NCBI GenBank assembly: GCA_013003245.1
Contig: JABDJX010000231.1
Coordinates: 1 to 45,571 of the forward strand
DNA: 45,571 nt
Source of the DNA: Silicimonas sp.
Lineage (GTDB): Bacteria; Pseudomonadota; Alphaproteobacteria; Rhodobacterales; Rhodobacteraceae
Direction: 5' to 3'
In this document: one piece after another, positions 9,026-16,530 of the stretch
Numbering within the stretch: the first letter of the stretch is position 1
How the letters are laid out: the number at the start of each line of letters is the position of its first letter
Position numbers and translations under genes: made by a program
The notes under the pieces: model-generated
Databases searched by the model: none
What the model saw: the letters and a program-made list of their open reading frames with translations, nothing else
What the model was told of the DNA's origin: nothing

Positions 9026-9973
9026 ATGAGATATCTTATCACGGCGCTTGCAATCAGTCTGGCAGCGCCCGCAAGCGCAGACACGCTTGGACCATACACA
9101 GACCTGCTTGTCTTCGGCGACAGCCTGAGCGATCCGGGAAACATCGATCAATTAACCCAAGGCACCACGCCATACCCGGAATACTACCCAAATGGTCAGT
9201 TCACTAATGGCGATACATGGGCCGTACAACTTGGCTCGGGCCTTGGCGAGAATTTTGCCTTTGGCGGCGCACGCGCGGTGGACAACGGCGATGCTGTGCC
9301 TGACCTTTTCGCACAGATCGACATCTTTGATGCCGTCGCCGCATCACTGGGTGACAACCCGCTGACGGCGATCTGGACCGGCGGCAACGACATGCGTGAC
9401 ATCACCTTCGGCTTTGCCACCCAAACCATTTCCTTTGAAGATGCGTTCGCACGCGCAGCAGAGGTCGCCACAACAATTGCCGGCAGTGTTGCCAAACTTG
9501 CAACGACCTATGGGTTGGATGACTTTGTTGTCTTCGTCATCCCAGACATAAGCGTTGTGCCCGCAATTTCCGGAACCCCGCTTGAAGGATTTGTCTCTGC
9601 GCTCTCTGATTTCGCCAACCAGACACTTGTTTCGGCTCTTGAGGTTGTCAGCCTTACGCTTCCCGACATCGAAATCCAGATGTTCGACTCGAATGCGATT
9701 GTCCGCGGTATCATCGCAGACCCAAGCATTGCCGGCGTGACAAATACATCCGGACAGTGCCTGATCCAGACCACGGATTTCACAAGCTACTGCGGTGATG
9801 AAAACGCGTCAGACTATCTGTTCTTCGACGATCTGCACCCAACCGAAGGCGTGCACACGCTCATCGCCGATGCTTTCGCCGCACAGGTTGTGCCGCTTCC
9901 GGGCGGCATGTCACTGGCCCTTGGCGGGTTTGCCTTGCTGGGCTTTGCCGCCCGTCGAAAGCGTGCTGCATAA
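9026..9973 (+). CDS. Secreted SGNH/GDSL hydrolase with VPLPA-CTERM-like sorting tail
   Basis: Esterase/lipase-like hydrolase, 315 residues. An N-terminal signal peptide ends near PASA (residue 18-20). Block I is FGDSLSDPGN with the nucleophilic Ser, block II NFAFGGARA, block III GGNDMRD, and block V DDLHPTEGVH with the catalytic Asp and His. The C-terminus reads VPLPGG, then a hydrophobic helix, then ARRKRAA: the tripartite layout of PEP-CTERM relatives, closest to the VPLPA-CTERM type of Rhodobacterales. The protein is therefore probably sorted at the cell surface by an exosortase-type enzyme, which is not in the window. Start follows AGGGGGA at proper spacing. Confidence 0.92.
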   Translation: MRYLITALAISLAAPASADTLGPYTDLLVFGDSLSDPGNIDQLTQGTTPYPEYYPNGQFTNGDTWAVQLGSGLGENFAFGGARAVDNGDAVPDLFAQIDIFDAVAASLGDNPLTAIWTGGNDMRDITFGFATQTISFEDAFARAAEVATTIAGSVAKLATTYGLDDFVVFVIPDISVVPAISGTPLEGFVSALSDFANQTLVSALEVVSLTLPDIEIQMFDSNAIVRGIIADPSIAGVTNTSGQCLIQTTDFTSYCGDENASDYLFFDDLHPTEGVHTLIADAFAAQVVPLPGGMSLALGGFALLGFAARRKRAA

Positions 9974-9975
9974 AG

Positions 9976-10416
9976 TTACCAGCGTTTAAGCGCGGCCTCG
10001 TCTTCGGACTTGGCCGCGACCCAGTCCTCGCCATCCGCTCCCAGCTCTTTTTTCCAAAAGGGCGCGCGTGATTTCAGGTAATCCATCAGAAACTCAGCCG
10101 CGGCAAAAGCATCGGCGCGGTGGCGCGACGCCGTGGCAACCATCATGATCTGCTCGCCGGGGTTTAGCGCGCCAAACCGGTGGATAATCAGTGCATCGCT
10201 CAGCGACCACCGCGCAAGCGCCTTCTCCCTGATCTTGGCTAGCGCTTTTTCCGTCATGCCCGGGTAATGCTCGATCTCCATCGCACGGAGCGTGCCACCT
10301 TCGTCGCGCACAAGGCCCGAAAAGGTAACCACCGCACCGGCCCCTTGGGCTGCATCGGTAAAGGCGCGCACCTCGTCCCCCATATCAAAGGGCGCGGACT
10401 GAACGCGAACGCTCAT
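9976..10416 (-). CDS. moaE: Molybdopterin synthase catalytic subunit
   Basis: MoaE, 146 residues, transfers sulfur from thiocarboxylated MoaD to precursor Z to make molybdopterin. Family marks include GAVVTFSGLVRDEG, MEIEHYPGM, HRFGALNPGE and the catalytic-lysine region KSRAPFWKKE. The start overlaps the stop of moaD (ATGA), so the two subunits are translationally coupled. The product would feed the molybdenum hydroxylase encoded at 32.7-35.3 kb, among other molybdoenzymes. Confidence 0.96.
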   Translation of the reverse strand: MSVRVQSAPFDMGDEVRAFTDAAQGAGAVVTFSGLVRDEGGTLRAMEIEHYPGMTEKALAKIREKALARWSLSDALIIHRFGALNPGEQIMMVATASRHRADAFAAAEFLMDYLKSRAPFWKKELGADGEDWVAAKSEDEAALKRW

Positions 10417-10661
10417 CCGCCCGTCATAGGCGGGAAAAAAGCCACTTCGCGCGCCCCTCCAAGCGAGGCGCTCATCTCGGTCAGGTCCTGATCGATGGCC
10501 ACGCGCACCGACGACATGTCGGAAAACGCCAGAGCGTGCGCCTCTGACCTGCCTTTCAACTCCTCGACCAGATCGGCCACAGTCGCGGCGTTGGTATCAA
10601 TCTGTTCGACACGTGCACCGATGCGTTCACGCAGCCATGCAAAATAAAGAACGTCGATCAT
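10413..10661 (-). CDS. moaD: Molybdopterin synthase sulfur carrier subunit
   Basis: Small ubiquitin-fold sulfur carrier, 82 residues from MIDVLYFAWLRERIG to the C-terminal Gly-Gly (PPMTGG) that is adenylated and thiocarboxylated. The ORF track starts 34 codons too early: the ATG at 10661 has AGGAGG just upstream and overlaps the pgsA stop as ATGA. Conserved FAWLRE near the start and VAFFPPMTGG at the end are diagnostic. Confidence 0.95.
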   Translation of the reverse strand: MIDVLYFAWLRERIGARVEQIDTNAATVADLVEELKGRSEAHALAFSDMSSVRVAIDQDLTEMSASLGGAREVAFFPPMTGG

Positions 10662-11320
10662 GCGTCCTCCTTCAGAAACGGCAGCGCCTTGCGGAAGTAA
10701 TCGATGCCGGTCACCAGTGTCAGGACTGCGGCGATCCAGAGCAGGATGATCCCCACCCACCAAGTGATGCGGGCTGCCATATCGATCAGCCTCAAGCCCA
10801 CCGGATCGTCGCCGCCTGCAAAAATCTCTTCGACAATCGTCGGGTCCATTCCGGTCATGCGGTCAAGCAGCATGTGCCCGAATATGCCGGTACCGAAAAG
10901 CACCGCAATCGCCACCATCTGCGCAGTCGTCTTCCACTTGGCAAGCTTGGTGACCGCCAAAGTACCCGCAGTATCGCCCAGAAACTCGCGCAGACCCGAA
11001 ACAAAGACCTCGCGGAAGATAATCACCGTGGCCGGCAACAGAATCCACGGGTTCATGCCCGCATAACCGGTGATCACCAACAGTGCGATCACCACCATCG
11101 CCTTGTCGGCAATCGGGTCCAGCATGGTTCCAAACTTCGTCTGTTGCTTCCAAAGACGCGCAAGATAGCCATCAAAATAGTCGGTGATCGCGGCACCAAC
11201 GAACAAAAGCAGCGCGAACCAGTCCGCATAGGGGCGGCTGAAATAAAGAAACATCAACACAACACCGGGTGCCGCCAACAGGCGCCCAACGGTGAGGATA
11301 TTCGGCAGGTTCCATTTCAT
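10658..11320 (-). CDS. pgsA: CDP-diacylglycerol-glycerol-3-phosphate 3-phosphatidyltransferase
   Basis: Inner-membrane enzyme making phosphatidylglycerol phosphate, the committed step to phosphatidylglycerol and cardiolipin. The CDP-alcohol phosphotransferase motif is complete: DYFDGYLAR, then GTMLDPIADK (about residues 66-90). N-terminal MKWNLPNILTVGR is typical, and four to six hydrophobic helices follow. 220 residues is a normal length. It heads a tight pgsA-moaD-moaE string, an arrangement I associate with Rhodobacterales. Confidence 0.95.
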   Translation of the reverse strand: MKWNLPNILTVGRLLAAPGVVLMFLYFSRPYADWFALLLFVGAAITDYFDGYLARLWKQQTKFGTMLDPIADKAMVVIALLVITGYAGMNPWILLPATVIIFREVFVSGLREFLGDTAGTLAVTKLAKWKTTAQMVAIAVLFGTGIFGHMLLDRMTGMDPTIVEEIFAGGDDPVGLRLIDMAARITWWVGIILLWIAAVLTLVTGIDYFRKALPFLKEDA

Positions 11321-11358
11321 GGCCTTGGTTTAAGCCCAGCACACGAAAAGGGAAAGGC

Positions 11359-11372
11359 CCCAGGCGCCTGGG
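11359..11372. repeat. Perfect 14-bp palindrome upstream of pgsA
   Basis: CCCAGGCGCCTGGG, a perfect palindrome about 40-50 bases upstream of the pgsA start. It could be an operator, or part of the 3' structure of the uvrC transcript. No function can be assigned from sequence alone. Confidence 0.4.
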
Positions 11373-11384
11373 CCACCGCTTGGT

Positions 11385-11465
11385 CTTTCATTGGTCGATA
11401 AATATGGCGGGGGTCCGGGGGGCAGAGCCCCCGGCGCGGCGACGAGCGAAGCTCGGCGCAAAACC
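11385..11465 (-). repeat. Composite GC-rich 3' repeat downstream of uvrC
   Basis: Read on the minus strand from the uvrC stop: GGGTTTTGCGCC, a small hairpin CGAGC-TTC-GCTCG, the palindrome GGGGGCTCTGCCCCC, then CCCCCGCCATATTTATCG and ACCAATGAAAG. The same order of blocks (GCGCC, GGGGGCTCTGCCCCC, CCCCCG, ATATTT, ACCAA, GAA) occurs downstream of nadE. The position just after a stop codon, with stable hairpins, suggests a 3'-end or transcription-termination role. Confidence 0.6.
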
Positions 11466-11472
11466 CTTAATC

Positions 11473-13329
11473 TTAGTCCGCGTGGAAATACGCATAAATC
11501 GTTTCGGCCAGTTTATCCGAAACACCCTCAACAGCCTTCAGATCAGACAGTGCCGCACGGCTGACCGCTTTGGCCGACCCGAAATGCGCCAAAAGCGCGC
11601 GTTTTCGCGCCGAACCAACGCCCGGCACCTCGTCCAGCGGCGTGGCCCCGACCGCCTTGGCGCGTTTCGCGCGGTGCGCGCCAATCGCAAAGCGGTGCGC
11701 TTCGTCCCGCAGACGCTGGATGAAATAAAGCACTGGGTCGCCACGTTTTAGCGCAAACGGACGCTGGCCTGTGCGGTGAAACTCTTCCTTGCCGTGGTCG
11801 CGGTCAACGCCCTTGGCCACACCCACCATCGCCACGTGCTCGACGCCAAGATCGCGCATGATCTGACGCACGGCACTCACCTGCCCCGCGCCACCGTCGA
11901 TAAGCAGCAAATCGGGCCACGCGTCGCTCTCGCGGTCGGGGTCTTCCTTCAACAGCCGTTTAAAACGACGGTTCAGCACCTCTTTCATCATGCCAAAATC
12001 GTCACCCGGCGTCAGGCTCTCATCCTTGATGTTGAACTTGCGGTACTGGCTTTTCAAAAACCCGTCAGGCCCCGCCACGATCATGCCACCGACAGCATTG
12101 GTCCCCTGTATATGCGAGTTGTCGTAAACCTCGATCCGTTTGGGCGGCTCATCAAGATCAAACGCCTCGGCGATACCTTTGAGAAGCTTGGCCTGCGTCG
12201 CGGTCTCGGACATTTTGCGTGCAAGGCTCTCGCGCGCGTTGCGCAAAGCCCCTGCAACCAGTTCCTTCTTTTCACCGCGTTGAGGCACCAGAATTTCTAC
12301 CTTGCGCTCGGCCTTCACGCTCAGCGCCTCTTCCATCAAATCCACGTCTTCGATCGCATCTGACAGGATGATCTGACGCGGTGGTTCTTTGCCGTCGTAG
12401 AACTGACCAAGGAAGGCCTGCATCACCTCGGCTGCTTCGGCGCCGCCCGTGCGCGGATAATAGTCGCGGTTGCCCCAGTTCTGATTGGCGCGAATGAAAA
12501 AGACCTGAATACAAGCCTGCCCGCTTTCCATATGAAGCGCCACGACATCGGCCTCGGCCACGCCCGATGGGTTGATCGCTTGCGTCCCCTGTACAAATGT
12601 CAGAGCCTTCAGACGGTCGCGCAAGGCGGCGGCGCGCTCAAACTCATGAGCGGCGGCGGCCTCTTGCATCTCCTTGGCAAGGCTCTCTTGCACACCAGTC
12701 GTCCGCCCCCGCAAGAACCGCTTGGCGTCGCTGACCAAAGCGCCATAGTCCTCTTCGCTGATGTAGCCGACACAAGGGGCGGCGCAGCGTTTGATCTGGT
12801 ACTGCAGGCAGGGCCGCGTACGCGCCTCGAACGTGGCATCGGTGCAATTGCGCAGTAAGAACACCTTTTGCAATTGGTTCAGCGTACGGTTGACGGCACC
12901 TGCACTGGCGAAGGGGCCAAAGTAATCGCCCTTTTCCTTCTTCGCCCCACGGTGCTTTTTCAACGCAGGAAAGACATGCGCGCTTGGCAGTAGAATGTTC
13001 GGGAATGATTTGTCATCACGCAGCAGGACATTGTAGCGCGGTTTGAGCTGCTTGATCAGGTTCTGCTCAAGTAACAGCGCTTCGGACTCGGTCGCCGTTG
13101 TCAGAAACATCATTGAAGCCGTATCGCGGATCATCCGCGCAATGCGCGGGCTGTGTCCTGTCGGGCGCGCATAACTAGTCACGCGCGCCTTCAGGTTATT
13201 CGCCTTACCAACGTACAAAACAGCGCCTTGGGCATCTAGCATCCGATAGACGCCGGGCGAGCCATCGATCCCTTTCAGGGCAGCTTGAATAACCGTATGG
13301 CCGGTTTTTGAGGGCGCAGTTTCTGACAT
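11473..13329 (-). CDS. uvrC: Excinuclease ABC subunit C
   Basis: Dual-incision nuclease of nucleotide excision repair, 618 residues. The N-terminal GIY-YIG domain shows [20 protein letters not shown]; a Cys-containing linker ([17 protein letters not shown]) follows. The UVR UvrB-binding motif lies near [21 protein letters not shown]. The RNase H-like endonuclease domain includes [18 protein letters not shown] and [11 protein letters not shown], and the C-terminus carries helix-hairpin-helix repeats ([17 protein letters not shown]). No SOS-type repeat was found upstream by eye. A composite GC-rich repeat follows the stop codon. Confidence 0.97.
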   Translation of the reverse strand: MSETAPSKTGHTVIQAALKGIDGSPGVYRMLDAQGAVLYVGKANNLKARVTSYARPTGHSPRIARMIRDTASMMFLTTATESEALLLEQNLIKQLKPRYNVLLRDDKSFPNILLPSAHVFPALKKHRGAKKEKGDYFGPFASAGAVNRTLNQLQKVFLLRNCTDATFEARTRPCLQYQIKRCAAPCVGYISEEDYGALVSDAKRFLRGRTTGVQESLAKEMQEAAAAHEFERAAALRDRLKALTFVQGTQAINPSGVAEADVVALHMESGQACIQVFFIRANQNWGNRDYYPRTGGAEAAEVMQAFLGQFYDGKEPPRQIILSDAIEDVDLMEEALSVKAERKVEILVPQRGEKKELVAGALRNARESLARKMSETATQAKLLKGIAEAFDLDEPPKRIEVYDNSHIQGTNAVGGMIVAGPDGFLKSQYRKFNIKDESLTPGDDFGMMKEVLNRRFKRLLKEDPDRESDAWPDLLLIDGGAGQVSAVRQIMRDLGVEHVAMVGVAKGVDRDHGKEEFHRTGQRPFALKRGDPVLYFIQRLRDEAHRFAIGAHRAKRAKAVGATPLDEVPGVGSARKRALLAHFGSAKAVSRAALSDLKAVEGVSDKLAETIYAYFHAD

Positions 13330-13644
13330 AATTAACGTTGGTTATGATTCTCTTTTGGCCTGCACATATTGATTGTCAGTGACAAGTATAAAGCTTTCCA
13401 CGAAAGCTGTGGATAACCTTATGGAAAAGAACATCATGTCCAGAAAAATCCCCTTGATTTCAGAGCCTTTGGTGTAAGTGCCTAATTTTTAGGCACATAT
13501 TTAAACCATTGTTTTTAATTACTATTTTTATACCCGAACCTCAAATCACTGAAAACATTAAAGATTTCCTAACGGATCTGTGGCTTGCAGATCGCGCGGT
13601 GCAAAACTTTCGATTAGTGGGACCGATTGTGGGCAGAAACCGGC
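13330..13644. other. AT-rich 315-base gap with DnaA-box-like site and hairpins
   Basis: No convincing gene. The only plus ORF here (13509-13721) runs antisense into the SDR gene and looks spurious. The stretch is distinctly AT-rich. It contains a perfect match to the DnaA box TTATCCACA on the minus strand at 13408-13416, a small hairpin GCTTTC-CAC-GAAAGC just before it, and an 8-bp hairpin GTGCCTAA/TTAGGCAC at 13478-13496. It must hold the uvrC promoter and the 3' end of the SDR transcript. Confidence 0.5.
13478..13496. repeat. 8-bp inverted repeat in the uvrC-SDR gap
   Basis: GTGCCTAA and TTAGGCAC separated by three T residues. It lies about 150 bases past the SDR stop codon. There is no T-run after it in either direction that would make a standard terminator, so it may be an operator or a weak 3' structure. 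Confidence 0.4.
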
Positions 13645-14430
13645 CTATTCCACCCCCTGAACATCCGGCGTTTGCCATGCAAGATGCTGTCCGCCGTCAA
13701 CACAAAGCAACTGTCCGGTAACTGCCGTAGCGTCAAGAAAGTAGCCCAGCGCCCGACAGATATCGTCAGGCCCAGCACCACGCTCCAGAATCGTCGCCGC
13801 GCGCTGGTTTGCAAAATGCTGTTCTGACTGCCGCACCCCTTGCATGGTCGGGCCGGGACCGATCGCGTTGACCCGCACTTTGGGCGCCAAGGCTTGAGCG
13901 GACGTCTGTGTCAGTGCCCACAAACCCATCTTCGCCACAGTATAGGACATGAAAAACGGTGTCAGCTTGCGCACACGCTGATCGATCATGTTGATGATCA
14001 GCGCGTTAGCCGTGGGCTCGTTCCATTCCCCGCCCACATCAGGTTCCGGCGCTTGGGCCGCAAACGCCTGAGTCAAAACGAATGGCGCACGCAGGTTGCT
14101 TTCCATCGCGCGGTCCCAGCTTTCGCGGGTCGCGGTCTCAAAATCATCATGCTCAAAGATGGACGCCGAATTGATTAAAACCGAAAACGGACCGCCAAAT
14201 GTCTCGGTTGCAGCGGGCAACAATTCTTGCGTTTCAGACTCAACCAGCAAGTCCGCCTTCACCGCCTCGGCACGACGGCCCATTTTCCGGATAGCCGCCA
14301 CTACCTCATCAGCGTCATCCCGCGACGTGTTAAAGTGCACCGCCACATCAAAGCCACGCTCGGCCAGATAAAGCGCCATGGCGCGGCCGAGGCGTTTGCC
14401 TGCTCCGGTTACAAGGGCCTGTTTATTCAT
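13645..14430 (-). CDS. SDR family oxidoreductase, pteridine/dihydromonapterin reductase-like
   Basis: NADP-dependent short-chain dehydrogenase, 261 residues from the ATG at 14430, which overlaps the antiporter stop as ATGA; the ORF track begins 45 codons too early. The cofactor motif is TGAGKRLG (about 8-15), the TGx3Rx(G) form typical of pteridine reductases (PTR1, FolM), not the ordinary TGxxxGxG. The catalytic pair is YTVAK, preceded by IINMIDQRV, and the segment KVRVNAIGPGPT follows, all as in PTR1/FolM relatives. A role in reducing dihydropterins or monapterin is therefore likely; the exact substrate is inferred. Confidence 0.85.
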   Translation of the reverse strand: MNKQALVTGAGKRLGRAMALYLAERGFDVAVHFNTSRDDADEVVAAIRKMGRRAEAVKADLLVESETQELLPAATETFGGPFSVLINSASIFEHDDFETATRESWDRAMESNLRAPFVLTQAFAAQAPEPDVGGEWNEPTANALIINMIDQRVRKLTPFFMSYTVAKMGLWALTQTSAQALAPKVRVNAIGPGPTMQGVRQSEQHFANQRAATILERGAGPDDICRALGYFLDATAVTGQLLCVDGGQHLAWQTPDVQGVE

Positions 14431-15374
14431 CCGTGCGCCATAACAACAATTGTGATGTAGCTGATATATAACGCGCTGAGCAAAAAGCCCCAGCGGCGTG
14501 TTAGATCGAGTTTCTTCGAGAAGACGAAAGGCGCGATGATCACCGACGCACCCAGCATGATCCAAAGGTCAAATCTCAGAAAATCAGCTTGCACTGGAAT
14601 GTCGCCAAAAAGCGTGGCCACACCGATGATGGCCAGCAGGTTGAACATGTTCGAGCCGATGACGTTGCCCAATGCTACGTCTGCCTGCTTACGGATAGCG
14701 GCCATGACCGTCGTGGCAAGCTCGGGCAGCGAGGTTCCAATCGCCACAAGTGTCAGGCCAATGACGCTGTCTGAAACCCCAAAGCGCTGCGCAATTTCAA
14801 GCGAAGATTTGACCAGCAGGTCCGCGCCCAATGGCAACCCGATCAACCCCAAAGCCAGATACAAGCTGATCTTCCGCCAGCGCATGCTGGGGTCAGCCCC
14901 CTCGACGTCTTCTTCTTTGGCCGACCGTCTGTGGGCGAGCGCCGAGCGCGCCTGATCTCCAAGGATGAATGCAAGCAAAACCAAGAAGATAATCCCATGC
15001 ACCCAAGTTAGCGGACCAAGGAAACATGCAGCGATAAAAACCAGCGTCGCCGCCAGCATGGTGACATAGCTTTTGCGCGTATCGAACGTGGATGTATGCA
15101 GCCGCGAGATAATTGCAGGCACCCCAAGCACCAGAAGGATGTTAGCGGTATTCGAGCCGACAACGTTACCAAGTGCAAGGCCGGGTGCGTCGTTCAGCAC
15201 CGCGTCAATCGAAATCAAAAGCTCAGGCGCCGAGGTGCCAAAGGCCACAACGGTCAGGCTGACGATCAAAGCGGGCACCCCGAGGCGCAGCGCCGAATTC
15301 ACCGCGCCACGTACCAGAAAATCACCGGCAAAAAGAAGGATAACCAGACCCAAAGCCGCCGTCAGCCAAACCAT
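14427..15374 (-). CDS. Calcium/sodium antiporter (CaCA family, YrbG-like)
   Basis: Inner-membrane cation exchanger, 315 residues. The true start is the ATG at 15374 (MVWLTAALGLVILLFAGDFL); the track starts 42 codons earlier in non-coding sequence. The two alpha repeats of the CaCA family are clear: VAFGTSAPELLISI in the N-half and VAIGTSLPELATTVMA in the C-half, each with the ion-binding acidic residue. A charged cytoplasmic loop (AHRRSAKEEDVEGADPSM) separates the halves. The stop overlaps the start of the pteridine-reductase-like SDR gene, and the small zinc-ribbon gene ends four bases upstream. Confidence 0.93.
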   Translation of the reverse strand: MVWLTAALGLVILLFAGDFLVRGAVNSALRLGVPALIVSLTVVAFGTSAPELLISIDAVLNDAPGLALGNVVGSNTANILLVLGVPAIISRLHTSTFDTRKSYVTMLAATLVFIAACFLGPLTWVHGIIFLVLLAFILGDQARSALAHRRSAKEEDVEGADPSMRWRKISLYLALGLIGLPLGADLLVKSSLEIAQRFGVSDSVIGLTLVAIGTSLPELATTVMAAIRKQADVALGNVIGSNMFNLLAIIGVATLFGDIPVQADFLRFDLWIMLGASVIIAPFVFSKKLDLTRRWGFLLSALYISYITIVVMAHG

Positions 15375-15378
15375 CGGG

Positions 15379-15546
15379 TCATGCCTTTCCGCAAGGACAT
15401 GGCCCTTTGCCAATCTTGTGACGTCCGCACTTTGGACAGGGTTGCGAGAGTTTCGCCATTCGCTTTGGCAACAGCAGCCGCAGTTTTCCAAACATCGCAA
15501 GAACAGCGATGAAGATCAAAAACAGCGAAACAATTTTCAGCATCAT
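15379..15546 (-). CDS. Small membrane-anchored zinc-ribbon protein
   Basis: Short protein of 54-55 residues; the real coding part is the end of a longer listed ORF. The start is one of two adjacent ATGs at 15546 or 15543 (MMLKIVSLFLIFIAVLAMFG). One N-terminal membrane helix is followed by a basic stretch and a possible zinc ribbon CPKC-x8-CPC (CPKCGRHKIGKGPCPC). Seven bases separate it from the sppA-like stop codon, and four from the antiporter start, so it is operonic. I believe similar small proteins occur in other Rhodobacterales; function unknown. Confidence 0.7.
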   Translation of the reverse strand: MMLKIVSLFLIFIAVLAMFGKLRLLLPKRMAKLSQPCPKCGRHKIGKGPCPCGKA

Positions 15547-15553
15547 GCGAAGA

Positions 15554-16354
15554 CTAAACCCCAAACCGCGCGAATGCCGCGCGGTCTTCGACCTCGGCCA
15601 TAGCATCGCCCGCCATTCTTGCGCCAAAGCGTGCAAAGAAAGGGCGTTTTTGCTGGTAGACCTTGAAGCCAACTTTGTCGCCGAAAACCTCTTTCATTTT
15701 CGGCACCAGATGCCCGACACCATCGATCAGACCCGTCGTCAGAGCCTGACTGCCAACCCAGACATCTCCGGTGAAAAGGTCAGCGTCGTCATCCAATTTG
15801 TCGCCACGACGCGTTTTCACATGATCAATGAACTCGGCATGGATATGCTCTTGCAACTGCTTGATCCGCGCGACGTCTTCAGGCTTCTCGGGCCGAAACG
15901 GATCGGCCATGCTTTTCGATTTGCCTGCCGTATAAACCCGCCTCTCGATCCCATAGCGCGCAATCAACTCGCTCAGACCAAAGCCCGCGGAAATAACTCC
16001 GATTGAGCCAACGATAGAATGGCGGTCCACCCAAATCTCATCTGCCGCAGCCGCAATGTAGTACCCGCCCGAGGCCGCAACATCCTCGACAAAGGCATAG
16101 ACCTTCACGTCCTTTTCATCAGCCAGCCGCCGGATACGCGCTGAAATCAACGAGGATTGCGACGGGCTGCCGCCGGGCGAGTTGATCGACAAAGCCACCG
16201 CATCGGGCTTTCCCTTGGCGAAGGCACGCTCGATCAAAGCGGCAAGCCCGGAATCCGACAGGGTTGCTCCGCGCCCCTGCGCCGCGATCACACCTTGCAG
16301 GCGCAAGACGGCCACTTTGGGCCCGGACTTCATAAATGGAATAAAACGCCTCAT
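15554..16354 (-). CDS. sppA: S49 family signal peptide peptidase-like serine protease
   Basis: Short SppA-type protease, 266 residues, starting MRRFIPFMKSGPKVAVLRLQG at 16354; the listed ORF has 49 spurious upstream codons. The catalytic Ser lies in VAASGGYYIA and the general-base Lys probably in the GKSKSMADPFRPE segment, as in the Ser-Lys dyad of the family. The substrate-binding segment SINSPGGSPSQSS is conserved. It has no obvious N-terminal signal or transmembrane segment beyond a weakly hydrophobic start. Family function is degradation of cleaved signal peptides or membrane-protein quality control. Confidence 0.9.
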   Translation of the reverse strand: MRRFIPFMKSGPKVAVLRLQGVIAAQGRGATLSDSGLAALIERAFAKGKPDAVALSINSPGGSPSQSSLISARIRRLADEKDVKVYAFVEDVAASGGYYIAAAADEIWVDRHSIVGSIGVISAGFGLSELIARYGIERRVYTAGKSKSMADPFRPEKPEDVARIKQLQEHIHAEFIDHVKTRRGDKLDDDADLFTGDVWVGSQALTTGLIDGVGHLVPKMKEVFGDKVGFKVYQQKRPFFARFGARMAGDAMAEVEDRAAFARFGV

Positions 16355-16434
16355 GGCGACCCATCTAGGCCGCAATCGCCTCGGCAACAAGGGCCGCACG
16401 TATTTGGACTCACGAAACGGATGACATGGCTCCT

Positions 16435-16529
16435 GCCTTCTTCTTGGTAAAAATATTTCGGGGGAGCAGCGCCAAAGGCGATGCGGGGGCAGAGCCCCCA
16501 CCCCGCGACTGCGTCAGCAGGCGCAAAGC
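16435..16529 (-). repeat. Composite GC-rich 3' repeat downstream of nadE
   Basis: Second copy of the element found after uvrC. On the minus strand from the nadE stop: GGCTTTGCGCC, a CTGC-TGAC-GCAG hairpin, the palindrome GGGGGCTCTGCCCCC, a CGCC-TTT-GGCG hairpin, then CTCCCCCGAAATATTTTTACC and AAGAAGAAGG. Both copies sit immediately 3' of a stop codon in the same orientation. The hairpins followed by an ATATTTTT box could act in transcription termination or 3' processing. Confidence 0.65.
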
Positions 16530-16530
16530 C

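Noticed and set aside
13330-13644. Chromosome origin at the AT-rich gap
   Set aside because: Only one DnaA-box match and no cluster of boxes or origin-linked genes such as dnaA, hemE or parA.
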